Positions 43,801 through 53,108 of a stretch of 64,000 nucleotides of DNA are shown here, one piece after another. Source of the DNA: Pythium myriotylum (taxonomy: Eukaryota > Oomycota > Peronosporomycetes > Pythiales > Pythiaceae); assembly GCA_023091665.1 (NCBI GenBank), contig JALJCQ010000007.1, positions 248,001 to 312,000 of the forward strand, in the 5' to 3' direction. Position 1 is the stretch's first letter, and every line of letters starts with the position of its first letter. The notes under the pieces are model-generated. The model had not been told where the DNA came from and searched no databases. It saw only the letters and a list, made by a program, of their open reading frames with translations. Made by a program: the position numbers and the translations under genes.

Positions 43801-44540
43801 CAATCTCAGCCGCTAAAGCCAAGGACTGGTACTGCTCTGCCGAACACGCGCGGGAACTCACGCGTGCAGGCAACGCCTCAGCGATCGAGCCTCCTTGCTA
43901 TGTGTTTGTTCCGGGCGAGAGCGCCGATCTCACACAGCACTCGTACGAGAACTCGGTCATTTGGCTATTTGGCCACCTCCAATATTGGGTCGTTGCGCTC
44001 TCGTTCAACGTCAAGGATATGTTCAGGAAGCCGTTCTACACGAACAAGCTCTTTGCATGCTACCTCGCGCTACTGTTCCTGATCCTCCACATCCAGTTGT
44101 TCAGCTACAAGTCGGAACAAGCCACGCAGACCGTGGGCGTGGACACAAGCTTCGGCGTGCTAAAACTACCACCGAGCTTCACAGCCTCGCTTTTCTTTCT
44201 CTTCCTCTTCGACCTGCTGCTCGCGCTCGTGTGGGAGCTGCTTGTGGTCGGTGTTATTCTCAACCGGATCCAACAAAAACAACAAAGCGGCAACTGGGGC
44301 TTCTCCAGCAAACGCCTCAAGGCCTCACCTTACGTCGCCGATGGCGCCAGCCTGTTGGCCGGAGGTGGAAGCGACTATTCTGTCCCGAAGAAGAAGTGTG
44401 TGTCCACTGGTGGCTCATCCCCGGCAAAGAACGATCGAGTTGGCAATGCTGTCGGTGTGGACATCGACGATGATGAAGAGGAAGAAGTGCTCGGGCTCAA
44501 GCGACAAGAGATTGTGTACGTGGCCTACGATAGCAGCTAA
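40848..44540 (+). CDS. P5B-type ATPase (ATP13A-like polyamine/cation transporter)
   Basis: A single exon encodes 1230 residues of a P-type ATPase of the P5B group, which in animals and fungi exports polyamines or cations from endosomes, lysosomes or vacuoles. The P5B signature PPALP lies at 455-459 in the fourth membrane helix, the phosphorylation motif DKTGTL starts at Asp498, TGE (LTGEAIP) lies in the actuator domain, and GDGTND is at 843-848 in the hinge. The actuator, phosphorylation and nucleotide domains and about ten helices follow in normal order. The N-terminal 100 residues are rich in Pro, Ser and Thr and poorly conserved, and the C-terminus ends in an acidic tail (DDDEEEEVLG). Length fits the family. 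The start at 40848 is the first ATG of the frame. The PPALP motif excludes the P5A group, which has PPELP. Confidence 0.93.
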   Translation: MATPPGERQALVPPAPVSPESDPDDTDPLMALPTRASPSTGSGMLAALATRPADVANVLFFRSSPAQNAVFVAASAATFGALPVVCMWVPQLHTRLTKRQVASIDEADHVLVKHVASDSAVTTEDESSAAKGTITWEECPVQKVQGVPWFEFRKSRHFYDAKKQGFVRLQNELQEKYGEIDKRVKNGGLGGTKAEELAEIYGPNIIDLKPMPWTRVLLRKVLHPFYLFQVASAFIWLSESYTTYALVIMTLSALSIVWEVYSQVTNDQKLHDLVHVDASVKVLRDQHVQSIAVSKLVVGDIVIVDEGLVPADLLLIAGECTADESTLTGEAIPITKQHLLNANTETRLDMHLKTKHKECILHAGSTILAAKADNSTRAVVLATGFSTSKGELFRSIVYPRPINFKIEQDSYRFLFALSIVAIFAFVKRMLQASRFNIPPSKALTSSLDLVTIAVPPALPLILTVGVGFALTRLETANIFCINSQRVNLAGHVDTFCFDKTGTLSSDHMDFQGVDECSSTSAAFVGPQSEVDVLSINAIVGLATCHGLNERNGNVTGYALEQDMFKATGYSIETNIHKRNTPNAPFSVLISSPIGKTFGIVKRYLFDAALQRSSVLIEDFESGQRVVYTKGSPEAMLSICNTATVPSNYMEKLRAYSYQGYYVVALASKTYPVTADVPQREAMECRLNFLGFILFLNKIKTESPYVISTLEEANVDVRIITGDNAFTAIHVSRKINMELQSTVLLLDVDKEQSNRLIFADVDYLATQAQAQWTPMESKTFLSLMDNNEVALTGAALEQLQSTQNSLFVEQVVLNTKIFSRIRPHQKTWIVETLIKRGRTVGMVGDGTNDCGALKAAHVGIALSDADASIVAPFTSRKKQITDVVELLREGRCALSTSFVAFKYMVLYSIIQVTMASLMNDYSSQMSNNQFLFDDLIIVFLLSVLMVRTAAAERLTKDVPAKSLFAPTIVFSLAGQLMIMFLCLGIAISAAKAKDWYCSAEHARELTRAGNASAIEPPCYVFVPGESADLTQHSYENSVIWLFGHLQYWVVALSFNVKDMFRKPFYTNKLFACYLALLFLILHIQLFSYKSEQATQTVGVDTSFGVLKLPPSFTASLFFLFLFDLLLALVWELLVVGVILNRIQQKQQSGNWGFSSKRLKASPYVADGASLLAGGGSDYSVPKKKCVSTGGSSPAKNDRVGNAVGVDIDDDEEEEVLGLKRQEIVYVAYDSS

Positions 44541-44784
44541 TACTGTGGCTGACTCATGGAGCTGACCGACTCTGTTTGTGTGTTCTCATCCCTTGCTTGG
44601 GTCTCATCTTCCCCTCTACTTGAGTCCAGTTGACCTCCTCAGCCTGTCTCGCTGTCGTCCTCATCTCCTATTTATCGTGCAACCAACGGGAATTCTTGGC
44701 TTGCGCTCTTCAGTAGCTCTTCTCCTCTTGGAGGCAGCAAATCTGTTCACATTATATTATGATCTCAAGTATTTAGACACAACT
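44541..44784. other. Convergent intergenic region
   Basis: This short region holds the facing 3' ends of the P5B ATPase and the acyltransferase gene. Confidence 0.5.
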
Positions 44785-46365
44785 TTACTGCTGCTTCTTG
44801 TCCTCGGGCGACGCCGCGTCAACCATGGCGACGAGCGCATCGAACTCTTCCTTGGCGAAACGCAAAAAGTCCTTGCCATCGATGCCGACATTCGGGTCCA
44901 CGAGCACGTTCAGGCCGAGCTCGTCACCCACCGAGAGCACGCACACACCGAGGTTCACGGTTGGCGGCGGCGGCACGAAGCCGTAGTAACCCTTGAGCGG
45001 CTTCTCACAAATCGCGAGGCTGAAAGCCGAGCCTCGCACGTTGGAGATGGCGACCGAAATGCGCGAAGTCGTGAACTGGATCGCGGGCTTCATGAGCCAG
45101 TCCGGGAGCTGCGCGACAAAGTGGCTCGTCCAGTACGTGAACCACTTCTCAAGCGAGTTCTTAGCCTCGTTCATGTTGCCACGGATGGCCTTGAGGCGCT
45201 TCTGCGGGTCGTCGAGGCCCACGGGGAAGTCAATGCAGAGCGCTGAGAATTTGTTGCGCGCATCCTTGACCACTTCGTTGGTGCCACGCATGTCCACTGG
45301 AATCGCGGCGCGAACGACGAGGTTGGACGGCACGGTTGCGCCTGTCGCGAGCAGCGCACGGCGCATGGCACCAGCCACACAGCTGAGCATCACGTCGTTG
45401 ATCGTCGCATTGAACTTCTTGCCGACGCGCTTGGTCTCGGCCACGCTGTAGAGCATGTTGTGGGAGAGCTTCTTCTGCGTGCCACCGGGGCGCTTGAAGA
45501 CGGTCGCCGGCTCGCTGCGGAAGACCAAGACACCAAGCTTGCGCACGATCACGTACGTGGACCAAACGCACACCACCAGGAAGCCCACGAGGTCCTTGAG
45601 CTTGGTCGAGACCGGCTTGGGCGCTTTCTTCTCGCTCTTCCTGGCCGCTTCCATCTTCTCAATCATCTTGTCAAACTGCACCTTGTTGTCGCTCAAGCGA
45701 ATGAGCGCGACCGAGAGCGAGTGGCCGTCGCCGATGCAGTGGTGCACTTTCCAGGCAAAGTGCGTGACGTCGTCGTCATCCGAGAGCACAACGTGGATCT
45801 CCCAGAGCGGCTTGCTGAAGTCGAGCGGTTTGTTGACGATGCTCTCCAAGTACGAGATGGGCGTTTCGCCTTCGCGCAGCGCGTGGGTCTTGACGTGGCG
45901 CGAGACGTCAAAGTCTTCGACCTCGACGAACGTCTTGTCCTGCCCCACGACGAGCGAGCGGAAGCGGTGGAAGAACGGGTCCTCGCTCATGCGCTCCTGG
46001 AGCCGCTGCATGAACTCCTCGACCGTGATCTTGCCGCCGAGCGAGAGCAGGCTCACGGGGATCGACAGGTTCGTCTCGGTCTCGGAGACGAGCGTCGAGA
46101 CGCCGATGTTGGACATCTTGCGGCGCAGCGCGCGGCCGCTGTCGACGGTCGCTTGGGCCTTGCGCTGGCGGTGGCTCCACGCGGCCTGCAGCGCGAGCAG
46201 CAGCAGGCTCGCGCCCAGCACGACCAGCACGGCCGTGGCGTTGAGCTGCACGCCGTCGACGGCGAGTTCCGCGGGCGAGGCCATGGGCTTGAGAGAGCGA
46301 CGATTCCAGAATGAGCAAGCTGCGTCTCCCGTGGTGGTCGAGGCTTCCGTCGTTCTTGTAGACAT
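44785..46365 (-). CDS. WS/DGAT-type O-acyltransferase
   Basis: The 526-residue product belongs to the wax ester synthase/diacylglycerol acyltransferase family, which transfers an acyl group from acyl-CoA to a fatty alcohol or diacylglycerol at the endoplasmic reticulum or lipid droplet. The catalytic motif HHCIGDG is at about 208-214 (HHxxxDG); PLDFSKPLWEIHV before it and NDVMLSCVAGAMRR, PVDMRG and SNVRG after it are family landmarks. One strong membrane segment lies near residues 60-85 (LVVLGASLLLLAL). The start at 46365 is the first ATG after an initiator-like element; 46284 (MASPAEL) is a good alternative and 46443 is less likely. The gene is intronless and lies divergent from the Sec24 gene with about 460 bases between them. 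The substrate, wax ester or triacylglycerol, cannot be decided. Confidence 0.9.
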   Translation of the reverse strand: MSTRTTEASTTTGDAACSFWNRRSLKPMASPAELAVDGVQLNATAVLVVLGASLLLLALQAAWSHRQRKAQATVDSGRALRRKMSNIGVSTLVSETETNLSIPVSLLSLGGKITVEEFMQRLQERMSEDPFFHRFRSLVVGQDKTFVEVEDFDVSRHVKTHALREGETPISYLESIVNKPLDFSKPLWEIHVVLSDDDDVTHFAWKVHHCIGDGHSLSVALIRLSDNKVQFDKMIEKMEAARKSEKKAPKPVSTKLKDLVGFLVVCVWSTYVIVRKLGVLVFRSEPATVFKRPGGTQKKLSHNMLYSVAETKRVGKKFNATINDVMLSCVAGAMRRALLATGATVPSNLVVRAAIPVDMRGTNEVVKDARNKFSALCIDFPVGLDDPQKRLKAIRGNMNEAKNSLEKWFTYWTSHFVAQLPDWLMKPAIQFTTSRISVAISNVRGSAFSLAICEKPLKGYYGFVPPPPTVNLGVCVLSVGDELGLNVLVDPNVGIDGKDFLRFAKEEFDALVAMVDAASPEDKKQQ

Positions 46366-46400
46366 GAGACGTGTGACGAGGAGAAAAGGGGAGTAGTTTT

Positions 46401-46416
46401 GTAAATTTTGGAAAGG
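46401..46416 (-). promoter_or_regulatory. Initiator-like element of the acyltransferase gene
   Basis: On the minus strand CCTTTCCAAAATTTAC matches 14 of 16 positions of the oomycete initiator plus flanking element and lies 36 bases before the ATG at 46365. Confidence 0.45.
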
Positions 46417-46828
46417 CCCGCGAACGCCTGTCGCATACGTCATCGGATGTCCTGGGCGTGTATGATTGGCGGAAAAGTAAAACGCCGCTCTGTAATCCAG
46501 CTCACCGCCTGCGAACTTAACGACTGTTACACGTACTTAACCAGTTGACGTCAACACTTTTCCTCCATGGGTGGTGCTTGGACAGGCGATTAAAGTTCGA
46601 TCGTGACGCGCCTTGCGTCACTGCAGATCTCGACTCAGACCTGTCAAACCCGTCTAATTCTGTAATATCCATTGTTACAAACTCCCATCGGTTTGTATCC
46701 CCTCAGATCTGAATAAACCTTGTCTTTCCCTCCTCTTTCCCCCCTCTGATTGCTCGCCCCCCCCATCCCGAGGTTTTGCTCCCCTCGCTTGAAGCTCGCA
46801 TTTCCAGGCACGTGGCCGAACCTCCCCC
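46417..46828. other. Bidirectional promoter region
   Basis: About 410 bases separate the divergent acyltransferase and Sec24 starts. The right half is C/T-rich (TTTCCCTCC, CCCCCTCTG), which is common near oomycete starts. No gene lies here. Confidence 0.45.
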
Positions 46829-49800
46829 ATGCATCCGAGCGCGCACCGCGGCTACAACGGCGGCCAGGGCGCCGCGCCGCCGCCGCGCAGCCAGCCAGGC
46901 GCGCCCGCTCCCTTCGCGCCGCGTGCGTCTCGTTTTTGTCCGCTCTCTCTCTCTCTCTCTCTCTTCAATGCTGACTTTTGCTCTCGTGTTGGCTCGGAAT
47001 GGGGTTTCCAGATCCGAATGCGCAGCAGCCCCCGCGGTCCATGGGCGGCTTCCCGGGCCAAGGCGGCGCCGCGCCGCGTGGCTATGCGCCGGGCGTCGGA
47101 GGCCCGCCGTCCTCGGGCGGAGGCGGCGCGGGATTCGCACGACAGCCCGGACCCCCCGGAGCGTATCCGGGAGCTCCGCCCGGCCAGCAACTCCCGCCGG
47201 GCATGCAACCACGCGGACCGCCGCCGGGCTCGCAAGGACGAGGACCACCACCGGGATCGCAAGGAAGAGGCCCTCCGCCGGGCGGGTTCCGACCGGCGCC
47301 GTATGGACAAGGACCGCCGGGACAAGGCCCGCCGTCGTCAAGCGGTGGTGGCGTGCCGCCGAACCAGTTCCAGCCGAGAGGTGAGGTTTGCGGTAGATGG
47401 AAGGAACGATGCCGGAGGATGATGGACTCATTTTGCTGGTATTGGTCAGGTCCGATGCCGAATGGCCCGCCAGGGCGCGGGCCGTACCCTTTGCAAGGCC
47501 CTCCAGGTGCTGGCGGACCGCCGCATCCCAACGCTGGCGCGCAAGGAGCTCCGCATGGCGGCCCACCAGGCGCACCGCAGCCGGGAGCCCAGCCAGGACC
47601 TCCAGGTAGCCGTCCTGGTCCGCCGTTTGGCGGCCCGCCACAGCAAGGAGCGCCGTTCAACTCGGGTCCGCCGAGTCAGCCGCGTGGAGCGTTCCCAGGC
47701 GCGCCGCAGGGACCTCCGCAAGGACCGCCAGGTCAGCATGGTCCACCAGGGCAACAAGGTCCTCCAGGTCAACACGGTTTACCAGGTCAACAAGGCCCTC
47801 CAGGCCAACATGGCTTACCAGGACAGCATGGTCCTCCAGGACAGCACGGTCCTCCTGGTCAACAGGGGCCTCCGGGTCAGCACAGCCTCCAGGGTCCACC
47901 CGGGCACGGTCTTCCGGGACAGCAAGGTCCACCGGGACAGTTCGGCCGTCCTGGTCCGCCTGGACCAGGTGCACCAGGTCCGTACGGTGCACCAGGTGGA
48001 TACCAGCAACCGCCGGCGCCTCCTGGAGCGATTCCTAATGGCCAAGCTCCACAGGGCTATCCTGGTGCCCCACCGCCGCAGGGTGGTTACCCCGGTGCCC
48101 CGCAGCAACAAGGATACCCAGGCGCTCCGCAGCAGCAAGGATACCCTGGTGCTCCGCAGCAACAAGGATACCCAGGCGCTCCCCAACAGCAAGGATACCC
48201 AGGTGCACCAGGCCAAGGTTACCCTGGCGCTCCACAGGCTCAGCAACCGCAGGCGCCGAAGCAGCGCATCGACCCAAACCAAATCCCGCGACCGGTCGTC
48301 CCCCATGAACGCACTCACTACGTGGCCCGTGGTCACACAGTCACGATGCCACCGGCGGCCACGAGCGACTTTGTTTGCGTGGATGAGGGCACGTGCAACC
48401 CGCGATTTATCCGACCAACGCTCAACCATGTACCGAACAACAAGGAGATCCTCAAGCAGTGTGGTCTGCCTCTCGCCGCTGTGATCTGCCCACTTGCTGA
48501 GCTCAAGGAAGACGAACTGCCGATCCCGCTTGTTGACTTCGGCCCTCAGGGTCCACTTCGATGCACGCGCTGTCGCGCTTACGTCAACTCGTACACGAAG
48601 TTCATCCAAGGCGGTCGCAAGTTTGTTTGCAACATCTGTTTGCTCAACAACGAGACCCCACGTGACTACTACTGCAGCGTGGATCAGAATGGCCGCCGTC
48701 GTGACATTCAAGAGCGGTCGGAGCTGTGTCGCGGCTCGGTTGACTATGTTGTGCCTGCTGCGTACACTGTTCGTCCGCCACAGGAACCGATCTTCGTATT
48801 TGTGCTCGATGTGTCCTTGTTCTCGTTCCAGACATCCTTGGCGTCAGCCACGCTTGATGCCATCCGCTACATTCTCCCGTCGCTTGCTCAGAACAAGCGC
48901 AAGAAGATCGGTATCGTAACTTTCGACTCGACCGTTCATTACTACCGCATGGATCACAGTAAGACCATTTCGATGTGCATGTGCCCCGACATTGACGATC
49001 CTCCCGCACCACTCCCGCCAAGCAGCTGGCTCGTGTCCATGGAAGACCCAAACGCTCAAGAGAAGATCAACGACCTATCCGAGCTCATCTTGAAGAACTT
49101 CGAAGGAACAACAAAGAACCAAGCGGTATCAGGAGCGGCTCTAGCCAGCGTGGTGGATTCGCTTCGTGTCAGTGGCGGACGTGTAATCTTACTGCACGCT
49201 GGTGCACCTCGTATTGGCATCGGCAAAATTAAGCGAGAGGAGATCAGTGGCGCGTACGGCACGACGAAGGAGGTGGACTTGTACACACCCGAAGACAACA
49301 ATGCGTACGAGGCACTCGCGAAGCAGTGTGCTGAGTCGCACATTTCGCTGGATGTTTTCTCGGTCGCAAACCCATTCTCATCAATTGCTGACATTGGTCG
49401 CGTGTGTGAGCTCACTGGCGGTCGCGTCGCGTACCTACCGCAGTTCGAGAAGGAGAAGGTCAACAATCGTCATCACTTAAGAACCATGCTGCAACGCATC
49501 GTGGAACGCGACTGCGGCTACGAAGCTGTTTTGAAGATCCGCGTGAGCGCTGGACTACGTGTCGATCGCTCCTACGGCAACTTTTACAACCCTCGGGGCA
49601 ATAGCAACGGCATTGATGTTGACGAGATGGAGTTCTCGGTGATCGACCAGGATCGTTCGGTTTGCGTGACTTTTGACTACGACGAGAGTCTAACCGAGGG
49701 TGCCGATGCCTATATCCAAGCGGCCCTGCTCTACACCCGTAGTGACGGTCTACGCTGCGTACGTGTCCACAACTTGGCGTTGCCAATTGATGGGCTTTTG

Positions 49801-50655
49801 GCGAACGTCTTCCGCTTCGCCGATTTGGACGCAACATGTTCAGTCTGGCAACGAGTGGCCGCGAAGCAGTTCGTAGACAAGTCACTTATGCGCGCAACGC
49901 CTACGGCCGTCAAGGACAACCTTGTGAATGAGTGCGTCAACGTGCTATTCAATTACCGCAAGCACTGTGCTGCGTCATCATCGTCTGGCCAGCTGATCCT
50001 GCCCGAATCGCTGAAATTGCTGCCTCTGTACACGCTCGCAACCCTCAAGAGCCGAGCGTTCCGTGGAAACCTTACCGGCAACCCACCGCGCGGTTTCATC
50101 GATGTCCGTGCGGATGAGCGAGTGATGATGATGGGACTGCTGAACAGTCTTCCAGTCGAGTTTGCCGTTTCTGCCGTCTACCCAAAACTCTACAGTATTC
50201 ATGATATGCCTGAAGACTGCGGTACATTCGACGAAGATGGCAAGTTCATTCTGCCGGTGCAGCTGCCGCCAACCGCTGAGAAGCTGGACGAGGAAGGCAT
50301 CTTCCTTCTTCACTCGGCCATGAACTGCTACATTTACATCGGGCCACGCGCTCCCACCGAATTGCTCGTCGAACTCTTTGGTGTCGAGCACGTGGATACT
50401 GCCGAAAGCACGCTTGATCTGTTTGACAAACTGGAGAACGAGCCAGAAGAAGGCCTCCGGTCGCGCACGCGCGATATTGTCGAGTATCTGAACTCGATGA
50501 TGCCAATCACGCAACCACTCGAGATTTTGTCCAAGAATGACTGGCGTACGAGTCGGTTCATGAGCTCATTGGTGGAGGACCGCACACGCAACGACGTCTC
50601 GTATGTCGAGTTCCTGGTCCAAGTTCACAAAAAGATTCAGCAGAAGTTTCACTAG
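46829..50655 (+). CDS. SEC24: COPII coat subunit Sec24
   Basis: Sec24 selects cargo and, with Sec23, forms the inner COPII coat at endoplasmic reticulum exit sites. I propose three exons: 46829-46922, 47012-47380 and 47450-50655, giving 1222 residues; introns are 89 and 69 nt. The first junction joins FAP to HPNAQQPP; the second removes an in-frame intron and joins QPR to GPMPNG. The first 440 residues are Pro/Gly/Gln-rich and disordered. Then come the zinc finger (C526, C529, C548, C551), the trunk or vWA fold from about 602 ([12 protein letters not shown]), beta-sandwich, helical domain and gelsolin-like end ([16 protein letters not shown]). The first exon is supported by splice logic and an ATG; if unspliced, translation could begin at 46999 (MGFPDPNAQ). 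Length is at the upper end for the family because of the N-terminal repeats. Confidence 0.92.
47730..48245 (+). repeat. Collagen-like and YPGAPQQQG repeats in Sec24
   Basis: Two coding repeat tracts follow each other: GPPGQHG/GLPGQQG heptads (about 47730-47900) and YPGAPQQQG nonapeptides (about 48058-48240). They lie in the disordered N-terminal arm and are expected to vary in copy number. Confidence 0.8.
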
Positions 50656-50800
50656 ACCACTCGACAAGTAACCCATTTTGCTGAAGTCGATCGCGAGGCT
50701 TGACGCGAAGAGAGGGGAGTACCAAAGACACAAATTCATGTTAGAGACGGGAGAAGAAATAAACAAACTCGGAAGTGGTGGAGTAGTCTATGTAAGTCTG

Positions 50801-52372
50801 TTATAGCTTATTGCGGTACATGGCTTGGATCTCTTGAGATGTTTTGCCCGATGTCTCAGGAAGGCACTTGACCATGTAGCTCGTGAAGAGGACGAGCGTG
50901 ACGACGAAGGGTATAAAGCTGAGGTTGTTGAGAGCGTCTGCAACGTACGGGAAACCAATACCGATGACAAGAGTACCGCACCAGTTTGCGAAGAGTGTCA
51001 GTGAGCCGCCGTTGGCGCGTAGCTCTTCGGGGAAAACCTCCGCGGCCACAACAAACGCAAGCGGCCCGAGACTCACGCTGAAACCCGCGACATAGAGGGA
51101 CGTAAAAACGATCGAGAGCATCGAGATGTCGAGTAGACGAGCTATGGTGAGCCCGACGGCACACACGAGCATGACGAGCTGGCCGAAGAGGAGCATCGTG
51201 CGGTTGCCGAATCGAGCTGCGAGGCGTCCCGTGGCGAATGATGGCAGCAAGTTGACGATGTTCACGATAAGACTACCAACACGATCGTCAGAGATCCCTG
51301 CGTCGGTGAACAAAGTTGAAGAATATAAGAAGACGGCGTTGATCCCTGAGAATTGGAGCGCAAGGGCCATGGAGACCGCGAGGATGGTCTGCTGACGGTA
51401 GGTCGGCGAGAAGATGGCCTTCCAGGGATTTTGCATTTCGCTAGCGTTGGCTTCAGCCTCGATCTGCATCTGCATCTTGGCAATGACTGATGATGTGATG
51501 ATACTGTCAGCCTCGACCAGGCGGTCGCCCTTATTCGCTTCTGGATCCGCTTCAGGCTGCATCCACGAGAGAGCAAGATGAACGTTGCGCTCGCCGAAAA
51601 GACGAGCAATCTCCCTTTCAGCATCTTGCTGTCGGCCCTTGGAGAGCAACCAAGTCGGGCTCTCGACCATGTACCGCGGGGCCGTGACCGCAAAGAAAAT
51701 GGCCATGATGGCAGGAAAGGCAGCGATGTATCGCCAGCCGCTGGGTGAGTCGGCGAAAAAGAATGTGATGCACACGATCAAGATGCCAAACCCAATCGTG
51801 ATCTGGTAGCCGACGCCGAGCTGGTTTCGCAAATGTGGTGGCGCGATCTCGCTGATGTAACCGTTCGTCATTGCGGTGGCAAAGCCCGAAGCGAGTCCTG
51901 CGATGGCGCGGCCGATCATGAAGACCGCAAGCCCGTCCGCAATCGCTTGGACGATGGCACCAGCCGCCATGAGGACGCAGTTACCGAGAAATGTCGTCTT
52001 GCGACCGTAAGTGTCGGAAAAGCGTCCACTGCAGATCGCGCCGACAATGCCGCCGACGACCCACGAGTTCACGACCCACGTCCACTGGGTCTTGGAGTGG
52101 CCAGGGAACATCATACACGTGCCTTCGACGACCGGGCGAGCGTTGCAGTCGTCCTTGTCGTTGAACTTGGAGAAGTTGAGCTGCGAGAGCGACCAGCCAA
52201 ACTGCGCGGCCTGGAAGAGCGCGAGGTAGGCACTCGTGTAAAGCACGCGGTTGACGGCCATGCCTTGGTAGGGCGAAGCAGCATCGTCATGGAGCCCGTC
52301 GTAGTCCACGGTCGAGTGTGCCGGCGGCGAGGCGATCGCGTCGCTTTGAGTCCCGTTCTTGCGCGGCGTCAT
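50801..52372 (-). CDS. MFS sugar-porter family transporter (copy 3)
   Basis: This 523-residue protein has the twelve-helix sugar-porter layout with VESPTWL at 236-242, QFSGIN at 340-345 and PETSGKTSQEI at the end. It is closest to copies 4 and 5 (FNDKDDCNARPVVEGTC loop, TQWTWVVNSW), and less close to copies 1 and 2. In helix 7 it has QFSGIN in place of QQLSGIN, a change in the sugar-binding motif shared with copy 4. The start at 52372 (MTPRKNGTQSD) was chosen from length; the frame is open to 52480 upstream. The gene is intronless, and the next copy lies upstream in the same direction. The likely role is sugar uptake with a specificity different from the first pair. Confidence 0.9.
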   Translation of the reverse strand: MTPRKNGTQSDAIASPPAHSTVDYDGLHDDAASPYQGMAVNRVLYTSAYLALFQAAQFGWSLSQLNFSKFNDKDDCNARPVVEGTCMMFPGHSKTQWTWVVNSWVVGGIVGAICSGRFSDTYGRKTTFLGNCVLMAAGAIVQAIADGLAVFMIGRAIAGLASGFATAMTNGYISEIAPPHLRNQLGVGYQITIGFGILIVCITFFFADSPSGWRYIAAFPAIMAIFFAVTAPRYMVESPTWLLSKGRQQDAEREIARLFGERNVHLALSWMQPEADPEANKGDRLVEADSIITSSVIAKMQMQIEAEANASEMQNPWKAIFSPTYRQQTILAVSMALALQFSGINAVFLYSSTLFTDAGISDDRVGSLIVNIVNLLPSFATGRLAARFGNRTMLLFGQLVMLVCAVGLTIARLLDISMLSIVFTSLYVAGFSVSLGPLAFVVAAEVFPEELRANGGSLTLFANWCGTLVIGIGFPYVADALNNLSFIPFVVTLVLFTSYMVKCLPETSGKTSQEIQAMYRNKL

Positions 52373-53108
52373 GGTGGACTCGTCCTTCTTAATCTTCGGT
52401 GGTACGGCCCTCGTGTTGTCGGCTGTGCACGCAATGCCAAACTGCAGCGATCGAGGCAAAAGCCCTCCCGCGACTGTCAAACGTGGCGAAGAAAAACCGC
52501 TCGCGATGGCCTTAGCCGCCCAGTCTCTCGCCGGCGAAATGTCGGCGGCGAATCCTCGGTGAGTTCAATGACAACTCACCAGAAGTGATCCCATCATTGG
52601 TGGAGAGCTACTTACCTCTGACAATTGATGGTAAATTACCGTAAACTATAAAGATCGACCGATCCAAGAGGGAGGGGATTGTCATAACGGCCACGTCGCT
52701 TCGCGGTGCTCGAGGCCGCGACGACCAACCGAAGAGGCGATCGACTCGTGGTGGCGATCGTCGCACTGCTCTAGAGGAACGGACTCGCGCTTGAACGATG
52801 AGCAGTTTTCGTGCGTGGTTTCGTTTACCGTAAACCTTCCTGTCTGATTCCGCCGCGTTTACGCCGTAATTTACACTCGGGAAGCTACTATCTCTACTGA
52901 TATAAGTTATATGCCTTGTCTGATTGGCTCGCTATGTACCGTTCGATCGGACAACCGCCCATCCCCACAGAAATGGATTGGAAAGATCTGTGACAGAATC
53001 TGTGACGTGTGAGAATCGCATCGTCCAGAATGAAGCTGCTCGGAGAAAAAAAACGGGGCTTGCTTGTTGTACTGCGGGGCGTCTATTTGGGAGAGTATTC
53101 ACATGAGG
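52373..53108. other. Intergenic between two tandem transporters
   Basis: This region of about 740 bases holds the promoter of copy 3 and the 3' end of copy 4. No gene is seen. Confidence 0.45.
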
